From NCBI GenBank assembly GCA_027053695.1, contig JALUHL010000082.1, positions 1-12,656 of the forward strand: a stretch of 12,656 nucleotides of DNA, given 5' to 3'. Below are positions 7,521 to 12,656 of the stretch, in pieces. Below the pieces are notes generated by a model. The model ran no database searches. It had not been told where the DNA came from and saw only the letters and a program-made list of their open reading frames with translations. Both the position numbers and the translations under genes were made by a program. Origin of the DNA: Ghiorsea sp. (GTDB taxonomy: Bacteria > Pseudomonadota > Zetaproteobacteria > Mariprofundales > Mariprofundaceae). Every line of letters begins with the position of its first letter. Position 1 is the first letter of the stretch.

Positions 7521-8003
7521 ATGAGACATACAATTACAATTTTAGTTGAAAATGAATTTGGTGTACTCACGCGCATTGCAGGCTTGTTTTCTGCGCGAGG
7601 CTACAACATCGAAACTCTGAACGTAGCACCGACCTTGGATGAGACGGTGAGCCGCTTAACTTTGGTGACGTATGGCGATGATAAAATCATTGAGCAAATC
7701 AAGAAGCAGCTCAATAAATTGATTCCCGTGATTAAAACCGAAGATATTTCGCATATGGTTCATCTTGAGCGGGGCATGTTGATGCTGAAAATGATTGATG
7801 CAGGCGAGCGCCGCCAAGCTTTGCAAGATGCAGGCGCACACATCATCGACCATGACGAAGGCAACTATTTTATTGCTGAATTTACAGGTGCGCCAGAAGC
7901 GATTGATGCGATTTTAGAGCAGACGGATGCTGAATATATCATTGAGATGACGCGCACAGGGCCAGTGGGTATGCGCCGTGGCAGCAAAGGGTTTGTGGTT
8001 TAA
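7521..8003 (+). CDS. ilvN: IlvN/IlvH, acetolactate synthase small (regulatory) subunit
   Basis: The small subunit stabilises the catalytic subunit and carries valine feedback inhibition. The 160-residue product matches IlvH length (about 163). It opens with an ACT domain (MRHTITILVENEFGVLTRIAG, continuing with FSARGYNIETLNVAPT), whose glycine-rich turns bind the effector, and ends with the second regulatory domain (IDAGERRQALQDAGAHIIDHDEGNYFIAEFTG and on). ATG 7521 is chosen because it begins exactly where the family begins. An earlier in-frame ATG at 7467, inside ilvB, would add 18 Trp-rich residues unlike any family N-terminus. The ribosome site is weak, so coupling to ilvB may matter. ilvC, a common next gene, is absent; folD follows directly. 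Confidence 0.95.
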   Translation: MRHTITILVENEFGVLTRIAGLFSARGYNIETLNVAPTLDETVSRLTLVTYGDDKIIEQIKKQLNKLIPVIKTEDISHMVHLERGMLMLKMIDAGERRQALQDAGAHIIDHDEGNYFIAEFTGAPEAIDAILEQTDAEYIIEMTRTGPVGMRRGSKGFVV

Positions 8004-8006
8004 TTG

Positions 8007-8867
8007 ATGACAGCACAGGTGATAGATGGCAAAGCCCTAGCAGCCAAGCTCAAAGATGAGATGCATACGCAAGTGGCTGAGCTGAAGCAGCAATGCGGTA
8101 GAGCGCCGGGTTTGGCGGTGATTATTGTGGGCAACGACCCTGCATCGCATGTGTACGTCAAAAACAAAAAGATTGCTTGTGAAAAAGTCGGCATCACCTC
8201 CTTTGCATCAGAGCTTCCAGAAGAGACCACGCAAGAGCATTTGTTGGGTTTGATTGCAGATTTGAATCAAAATCCGCGTGTGGATGGTATTTTGGTGCAG
8301 CTGCCTTTGCCTGCGCATATGGATGCGGATAAAGTATTGAATGCGATTGCATCGGATAAAGATGTGGATGGCTTTCATCCTTACAATGTCGGTTGCCTTG
8401 CCGTGCGCCAGCCAGAGCTTCGTTCTTGTACGCCGTATGGTTGCATGAAGCTTTTAGAGACCACAGGCGTGGACTTGCATGGCAAAGAAGCCGTGGTGGT
8501 GGGCGCATCCAACATTGTGGGCAGGCCTATGGCATTAGAGCTTTTGCTTGCAGGGGCAACGGTAACGGTGGCTCATCGGTTTACGGAAAACTTACAATCG
8601 CACATTGAAAGAGCAGATATTGTGATTGCCGCAGCAGGCAAACAAGGTTTGATTCAAGGCGAATGGATTAAAGAGGGTGCGATTGTTATCGATGTGGGCA
8701 TTCATCGCTTGGAAGATGGCTCGCTCACAGGTGATGTGGATTTTGAAGCTGCATCCAAACATGCAGGTTGGATTACCCCCGTACCGGGCGGCGTTGGCCC
8801 TATGACCATCACCATGCTGTTGGCGAACACGATTTCAGCCTTCAAAAATCATGTGGGGCTTTCCTAA
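8007..8867 (+). CDS. folD: FolD, methylenetetrahydrofolate dehydrogenase/cyclohydrolase
   Basis: FolD interconverts 5,10-methylene-, methenyl- and 10-formyl-tetrahydrofolate with NADP, supplying one-carbon units for purines and initiator tRNA. The 286 residues are typical (E. coli 288). Visible motifs: [20 protein letters not shown] (41-60) with the Tyr50 and Lys54 that line the folate site, [10 protein letters not shown] (93-102), [12 protein letters not shown] (118-129), the NADP-binding [10 protein letters not shown] (166-175) and [10 protein letters not shown] (258-267). ATG 8007 starts three bases after the ilvN stop; TTG 8004, directly abutting, would add one residue. Genes for purine (purE) and one-carbon supply occur in the same stretch but are far apart, so joint regulation is not implied. 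Confidence 0.96.
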   Translation: MTAQVIDGKALAAKLKDEMHTQVAELKQQCGRAPGLAVIIVGNDPASHVYVKNKKIACEKVGITSFASELPEETTQEHLLGLIADLNQNPRVDGILVQLPLPAHMDADKVLNAIASDKDVDGFHPYNVGCLAVRQPELRSCTPYGCMKLLETTGVDLHGKEAVVVGASNIVGRPMALELLLAGATVTVAHRFTENLQSHIERADIVIAAAGKQGLIQGEWIKEGAIVIDVGIHRLEDGSLTGDVDFEAASKHAGWITPVPGGVGPMTITMLLANTISAFKNHVGLS

Positions 8868-8873
8868 ACAGTT

Positions 8874-9212
8874 ATGCCAGTCTTTCAGGTCAACACTAAT
8901 GTTTGCCTTGAAGATAAGGCTGATTTCTTAAGCCAAGCCTCAAGCTTGGTGGCTTCAGCACTTGGCAAACCTGAAAGTTATGTGATGGTGCAGCTTCATG
9001 ATAATCAAAGCATGAGTTTTGCAGGCACAAGCGAACCCCTTGCCTTTTGCACCCTCAAAAGCCTTGGTTTATCCACCGCACAAACAGCGGACATTTCTCA
9101 GCAAATATGCACTTTCCTCAATGCACAATGCGGCATTGAGACCGCCCGCATTTATATTGAGTTTGCAGCACCTGAACGGGTCATGTTTGGGTGGAATGGC
9201 GGCACTTTTTAG
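8874..9212 (+). CDS. MIF-like tautomerase-superfamily protein
   Basis: This 112-residue protein resembles animal macrophage migration inhibitory factor (about 115) along its whole length and is unlike the 60-residue 4-oxalocrotonate tautomerases. It begins MPVFQVNTNV (human MIF: MPMFIVNTNV), giving the N-terminal catalytic proline after Met removal. The active-site lysine lies in GKP (31-33 with Met counted), SEP and a single Cys follow at 53-59, and the tail FGWNGGTF matches the MIF ending VGWNNSTFA. Differences: the MIF CxxC redox pair is reduced to one Cys (LAFC), and the position of MIF Asn97 is Glu. MIF-type proteins are trimers with dopachrome/phenylpyruvate tautomerase activity; the natural bacterial substrate is unknown. 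It begins six bases after folD and is probably co-transcribed. The next gene converges on it with only 14 bases between. Confidence 0.87.
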   Translation: MPVFQVNTNVCLEDKADFLSQASSLVASALGKPESYVMVQLHDNQSMSFAGTSEPLAFCTLKSLGLSTAQTADISQQICTFLNAQCGIETARIYIEFAAPERVMFGWNGGTF

Positions 9213-9226
9213 TTAAAGGCTAGGGC

Positions 9227-9808
9227 TTACTTCAAATGTTCTATTTCAGTTGCCAATTCTTCAAAACTTGAAATTCCACCAATATTTTTCGCGTCTATCC
9301 AGTCTATACCGTTGTTCGGTATGTAATAACTTATTCCTGTTTTATAGCTGAACTCTTCGGGTTTCCCCATAGTATCGAGCATCATTTTCCATTCCATTGG
9401 TAAATTATTAGTTCTTATTATTTCATTAAAATCATTTGATAGTGAGGAATTACTATTAGGCTTTAAAACTAAAAAAAGTATTCCACACTTAATGTTTTTA
9501 GCTACTTGTAGATACCCTGATAATTGAGAGTACTCTGCAAGCCCAAGTTGATTTAAATACTTCACTTCAAAAAGAATATAAAATAGCTTTTTATTGCTAA
9601 TTTTAACCCCAAACAGAATATCTAGTTTCAACTTAGGAATATAACTATCGTTTGTTTCAGATACACCAAATTTCTTATTTATTTCATCAATCATTTGAGG
9701 TAATAATTTATTAAATGAATAATTTATTTCGGCATCATTAGGAAGATAAGCTATTAAATATTTCTTGAACTTTTCACATATTTCGGGATAAAAATCTATT
9801 TCTTTCAT
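9227..9808 (-). CDS. Predicted PD-(D/E)XK nuclease of a restriction-modification cassette
   Basis: I do not recognise the exact family of this 193-residue protein. A nuclease core is visible: KLDILFG with Asp63, then FEVK with Glu81 and Lys83 (D-x17-E-V-K), each at the end of a predicted strand. These are followed by a helix with YSQLSGYL (93-100), which resembles the Q-x3-Y signature after the core in RecB/Cas4-like nucleases. The N-terminus (1-50) is mostly helical and carries Glu9, which could complete the metal site. No separate DNA-recognition domain is obvious at this size. The start ATG overlaps the stop of the upstream gene as ATGA, so the two are coupled and likely made in similar amounts. 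It is the last gene of the methyltransferase operon. A function as the cleaving subunit of a restriction enzyme is inferred from the motif and position. Confidence 0.68.
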   Translation of the reverse strand: MKEIDFYPEICEKFKKYLIAYLPNDAEINYSFNKLLPQMIDEINKKFGVSETNDSYIPKLKLDILFGVKISNKKLFYILFEVKYLNQLGLAEYSQLSGYLQVAKNIKCGILFLVLKPNSNSSLSNDFNEIIRTNNLPMEWKMMLDTMGKPEEFSYKTGISYYIPNNGIDWIDAKNIGGISSFEELATEIEHLK

Positions 9809-11121
9809 ACTATGTTTACTTCCAATCCATTTACTTGAATATGTTTCTTTATTAACTCCTGATTTAGTTTGCTTTGTATGGCAGAAATAAAAACAGCCCT
9901 ATCATTTTTTTCATTAACCATTAAAATTGGTGATAAGTGAGTTCCTTCAAGTTCATATTGCTTAAATAGTTCCTTAGAATTTTCAGATAAAATTAACTCT
10001 TTTGCCCCTGAGTGTCGTTTTCCGTTGAGTTTCTTGGAGAAAAGAAAGGCTATAGCTTGCTCTAATTCAAGGTACTCTTTCATAGTAGAAGCATTTATTG
10101 CATTAACAACTGAAATATCTCTTGAGATTACTTTTTTTCCTTTCAAATATTTTTTAGAAATTTTTGAAAAAACTTCCGTAATATCTTCTATATTTCCTTT
10201 TTCCATTCGAGGTAAAGCAAAAATATACTCATTGTACTTGGCTACAATAGATTTAATTTCATTTATAGGTGCATATTTGCAGCCCAAAACAGCGCAATAA
10301 TGGTGATAGTGGAAAAATAATTTATTTCTCACTGAAACTGGTAATGTCGATGAGTTAATTTCTGAATGAATACATACAGGGCTAGGCTTCCGTATTTTTC
10401 TCTTTGAACAAGGAACCTGTTCATTCTTTTCTTGAATTTTATTCAATTTACTTACGTCAACAGCTTTTGCTTTTAAAACAAAAGAGTTTTTTGCAAGGAA
10501 TGAACTGACTAAAAATCTAATTTTAAAACCTTTTTTCCATCCTTTATAATTTGGATCAGCAGCAGAATGTTGATTGGGGTGGTTGTATAGTATTTGGTCT
10601 GTAATAGTTCCTAAGTCCGCTAACCAAGAACACAAAGCATTTACAAACTTAAAATTTTCTGTGCTTCCTGGTATCTCCAAAGAAACAATAGGTGCTTCAT
10701 CAGTAAATCTTCTATGAGATTTTGCTAAACTACATCGCGTATCAAAAATACCTGAAAGAAAATTTTCAACATTTATTCCTGTTAATATTTTTTTTGCTGT
10801 TGATAGGTCGGCTGTTTTTAATAAAAAACCTTCTGCAGGCAAACCTAAATTTTTTAGATCTTCTTTTAATAGTTTTATGTCGGCATTATCAATGGGTTTA
10901 ATTATCCATTCATTATTCCCAATTTCATAATTTATTGGAAAATTATAAGACTTATTAAACATGTTTGATATTTTAGTAAGAATATCTCTCGCAATTTCAC
11001 TCATCTTATGAGGATCCATCCCCCATTTATTAAATGGTAATTTAATTATAAATGTGTTGTTTGCAATTGTCCCATTACCAACAAGTAAACCTAATATATA
11101 GGCTTTTTCATGATTAATCAT
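9805..11121 (-). CDS. LAGLIDADG-like protein, predicted recognition or restriction subunit
   Basis: In this 438-residue protein, the first 220 residues follow the plan of a two-repeat LAGLIDADG protein. Repeat 1 has AYILGLLVGNGTI (7-19) followed by a strand (23-29) and a helix (39-56). Repeat 2 has ENFLSGIFDTRCSL (119-132), a strand (144-149), then a helix and WLADLG (166-171). The homing-enzyme motif LAGFVDGDG aligns with ILGLLVGNG and LSGIFDTRC, so the catalytic last Asp is Asn16 and Arg129. The C-terminal half is unfamiliar. It has a Cys/His-rich stretch (238-281: Cys238, Cys250, His252, His271, His273, His274, Cys276, Cys281) that might bind zinc, then a basic helical tail. Genes on both sides overlap it (8 and 4 bases). 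Lying between a DNA methyltransferase and a nuclease-like protein, it is probably the specificity subunit of a restriction enzyme; a catalytic or regulatory role is possible. Confidence 0.62.
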   Translation of the reverse strand: MINHEKAYILGLLVGNGTIANNTFIIKLPFNKWGMDPHKMSEIARDILTKISNMFNKSYNFPINYEIGNNEWIIKPIDNADIKLLKEDLKNLGLPAEGFLLKTADLSTAKKILTGINVENFLSGIFDTRCSLAKSHRRFTDEAPIVSLEIPGSTENFKFVNALCSWLADLGTITDQILYNHPNQHSAADPNYKGWKKGFKIRFLVSSFLAKNSFVLKAKAVDVSKLNKIQEKNEQVPCSKRKIRKPSPVCIHSEINSSTLPVSVRNKLFFHYHHYCAVLGCKYAPINEIKSIVAKYNEYIFALPRMEKGNIEDITEVFSKISKKYLKGKKVISRDISVVNAINASTMKEYLELEQAIAFLFSKKLNGKRHSGAKELILSENSKELFKQYELEGTHLSPILMVNEKNDRAVFISAIQSKLNQELIKKHIQVNGLEVNIV

Positions 11122-12397
11122 TTTTATTCTTCAATAAAAATTTTTCGATTGATTGAGCAATTACCCACCCAAGAACAGGGGGTACAGCATTGCCTATAAC
11201 TTTATAAGCATTTGCGACTGTACTATAGGGAAAGGAAAATGAATCTGGAAATGATTGGATCCTTGCAATTTCTCTTATGGTATATCGACGATTGAGAAAG
11301 GGGTGAGTAATTCCACAGTTCTCTGGCTGTGCTGATGCTGTTATAGTTCCATTAATTTCGCCTAATGCAAAGCGCCTATAAAAATTAGGAGCTCTGTACT
11401 TTTTAGGATTGTCCCAAATTTTTCTAAAGCGTGGGGAAAAATCATCATAGGACATGTTCTTCCACGATTTTCCTTGAGTAATCGTTTCTGATATGTCATG
11501 CAAGGGCACTTTTCGCTTAAATTTATTAAGAGCTTCTGCACCATCTAAACAACTTCCTATGCAGTCAACCATGTGCTGCCCAGAGGGGGAATACTTCCAA
11601 TATTCATCTCTTTGTTTCGCATTTTTTGGAATATCACTTAATATTGAGCCTAGGAGTAATTCGTATGGGGAGTTTTTTGCATTTGGAATATTATTTTCAG
11701 AAACGACTGTATTTAATAAATCATAGTCAAAATACCCTAAATCCTTTCTAAATCCTACTATGATTAATCGGTAACGATTTGAAGGAACACCATAGTCACT
11801 AGCTTTTACCAATTTATAGTTAGAGGAATAACCTAATTCTTCCATTCTTTTAACTATTTCATCAGGAACAGTTGTTCCATCAGGCATTCTTGATGACATT
11901 ATGCCCCTAACATTTTCAAATAAAAACCCAATTGGTTTTTTACCTTTCTTTATTGCAGAAGTAAAAATTCTAATGGCATCAGAAAACAAATTACCTTTCT
12001 CATCTTCTACACCTTTTCTTAATCCTGCATTTGAGAATGGCTGACAAGGAAAACCTCCAATTAAAAAATCAAAATCACTAATCTCACTATCTTCAATTAA
12101 AGATATATCCTTTTCTATGATATTGTGTTTAAAGTATTTTTTATTTTCTTTATATACAAGAGTTGCAGCCGAATCGAAGTCATTTGAAAAAACAATTTCA
12201 AAATTATTTTTTTTATATTCTTTTTTTCTAAATTCAAAACCGCCCACGAAGCCTAAGTCTAGTCCACCACAACCACTAAATAAGGATAAAACTTTTATTT
12301 TGGGAGGATTGATTGGTCTAAGTAGAGTTTCATGCTGATAAATTGAAGTGGAATTATCTGGTTTTTCATCTAAGTAGCGGGTTCTATCTTCATACAT
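11114..12397 (-). CDS. C5-cytosine DNA methyltransferase (modification enzyme)
   Basis: The enzyme transfers methyl from S-adenosylmethionine to cytosine C5 in its target sequence, protecting host DNA. All main motifs occur in order over 427 residues: I, FSGCGGLDLGF (40-50); II, SND (71-73); IV, GGFPCQPFS (114-122) with catalytic Cys118; VI, ENVRG (161-165); VIII, SNRYRLIIVGFR (206-217); a target-recognition region at about 300-368; IX, YTIREIARIQSFPD (372-385); X, YKVIGNAVPP (398-407). It looks intact. The target site cannot be read from sequence. ATG at 12397 has GGAAGAAG seven bases upstream on the - strand; a nearby ATG four bases on is out of frame. Base composition is far more AT-rich than in the housekeeping genes, a sign of transfer. 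It is the first gene of the cassette, so methylation could precede cutting. No controller (C) protein is seen. Confidence 0.95.
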   Translation of the reverse strand: MYEDRTRYLDEKPDNSTSIYQHETLLRPINPPKIKVLSLFSGCGGLDLGFVGGFEFRKKEYKKNNFEIVFSNDFDSAATLVYKENKKYFKHNIIEKDISLIEDSEISDFDFLIGGFPCQPFSNAGLRKGVEDEKGNLFSDAIRIFTSAIKKGKKPIGFLFENVRGIMSSRMPDGTTVPDEIVKRMEELGYSSNYKLVKASDYGVPSNRYRLIIVGFRKDLGYFDYDLLNTVVSENNIPNAKNSPYELLLGSILSDIPKNAKQRDEYWKYSPSGQHMVDCIGSCLDGAEALNKFKRKVPLHDISETITQGKSWKNMSYDDFSPRFRKIWDNPKKYRAPNFYRRFALGEINGTITASAQPENCGITHPFLNRRYTIREIARIQSFPDSFSFPYSTVANAYKVIGNAVPPVLGWVIAQSIEKFLLKNKND

Positions 12398-12469
12398 GAT
12401 TTACTTCTTCCATTTCATATGTTTTATGCTTCCAATTGTAGGAGGGGTAGATATACTTATTTGTTAGCG

Positions 12470-12498
12470 AGAATATATGGGAAGAAGGGCATTGTCTA
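12470..12498 (-). promoter_or_regulatory. Predicted promoter of the restriction-modification operon
   Basis: Read on the - strand, TAGACA (+ strand 12493-12498; five of six to TTGACA) and TATTCT (12470-12475; four of six to TATAAT) are separated by exactly 17 bases. Transcription would start near 12463, leaving a leader of about 65 bases before the methyltransferase ATG. It is the best sigma70-like pair I see in the intergenic region in that direction. No clear operator palindrome for a C protein flanks it. Confidence 0.5.
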
Positions 12499-12578
12499 TG
12501 ATGATAATGGATGCAATGCTTGTATATCTTAGCCGTATGCCTAAAGTCCGCCGACTTTCAGCTTTATCGTCTTTCTAA
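12477..12578 (+). other. Short open frame with stem-loop before the ABC-F gene
   Basis: A 33-codon frame runs from ATG 12477 to TAA 12576-12578; several further in-frame ATGs follow (12498, 12501, 12507, 12516, 12537). Its last third spans a perfect inverted repeat, AAAGTC (12543-12548), loop CGCC, GACTTT (12553-12558). CCTAAAG (12540-12546) could pair instead with CTTTAGG (12592-12598) further down. The ribosome site is weak and the product is unlike anything I know. It may be a leader peptide with alternative hairpins controlling the ABC-F gene that starts 35 bases later, or a chance frame. Confidence 0.25.
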
Positions 12579-12613
12579 GCAACAAGCTAATCTTTAGGTT
12601 TTACGGTATCACA

Positions 12614-12656
12614 ATGATTTCTACCACTGGTATTACAATGCAATTCGGGCAAAAGC
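12614..12656 (+). CDS. ABC-F family ATPase (YbiT-like), N-terminus only
   Basis: Only the first 14 codons lie in the window: MISTTGITMQFGQK. ABC-F ATPases of the YbiT/Uup/EttA group begin this way. E. coli YbiT opens MLVSSNVTMQFGSKP, with the same TMQFGxK before the first Walker A domain. These proteins act on the ribosome, helping stalled or slow translation. The ribosome site is weak (TTTAGG lies about 15 bases upstream). The gene continues beyond 12656. The call rests on a short but distinctive motif. Confidence 0.68.
   Translation, partial: MISTTGITMQFGQK

Noticed and set aside
9213..9226. Bidirectional terminator between the convergent MIF-like and nuclease genes
   Set aside because: The 14 bases contain only a three-base stem, too weak to call.
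10025..10300. + strand open frame of 91 codons within the LAGLIDADG-like gene
   Set aside because: It lies antisense to a longer, motif-bearing gene in AT-rich DNA and has no family features.
12440..12447. AGGAGGGG, a strong-looking + strand ribosome site
   Set aside because: No ATG lies at a proper distance; the nearest frame (TTG 12461) ends after 23 codons and has no recognisable content.
12587..12656. Possible C-terminal end of a - strand gene entering from the right edge
   Set aside because: The same bases encode a recognisable ABC-F N-terminus on the + strand, and the - strand peptide matches nothing I know.

Overview
The window looks like a chromosomal stretch of a Gram-negative proteobacterium. 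LPS heptose synthesis (GmhB), peptidoglycan recycling (AnmK) and several exported periplasmic proteins all point that way. I cannot fix the genus from sequence alone. The housekeeping genes are close to half G+C by eye. The block at 9227-12397 is much more AT-rich, roughly a third G+C on the lines I counted.

Left and centre (1-9212, all + strand, tightly packed): purE (purine synthesis); a divergent TsaC/YrdC-like protein overlapping the end of purE; gmhB and a PlsC-type acyltransferase overlapping by an ATGA; a run of three exported proteins (TlpA-like thioredoxin, START/SRPBCC-like protein, PAP2-like protein) that overlap one another; anmK; then, after a 98-base gap with possible regulatory structure, ilvB, ilvN and folD, followed by a small protein strikingly like macrophage migration inhibitory factor (MIF). 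Many starts are non-ATG (TTG, GTG) and many junctions overlap, so translational coupling is probably widespread.

Right (9227-12397, - strand): a compact three-gene cassette that I read as a restriction-modification system. A complete C5-cytosine DNA methyltransferase is transcribed first. It overlaps by 8 bases a 438-residue protein whose N-terminal half has the layout of a two-repeat LAGLIDADG protein. That gene overlaps by ATGA a 193-residue protein with a PD-(D/E)XK nuclease core. The LAGLIDADG-like protein has lost the usual catalytic acids in both motifs. My main hypothesis is therefore that it is the DNA-recognition subunit and that the small PD-(D/E)XK protein does the cutting. I know of no characterised restriction enzyme built this way, and it is the most interesting thing in the window.

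Right edge (12398-12656): a 216-base divergent intergenic region with a good - strand promoter for the cassette, a short + strand open frame containing a perfect stem-loop, and then the first 14 codons of an ABC-F family ATPase (YbiT-like) that runs off the window. The cassette appears to have been inserted between the MIF-like gene and the ABC-F gene. No RNA genes, CRISPR arrays, transposases or insertion sequences were seen.
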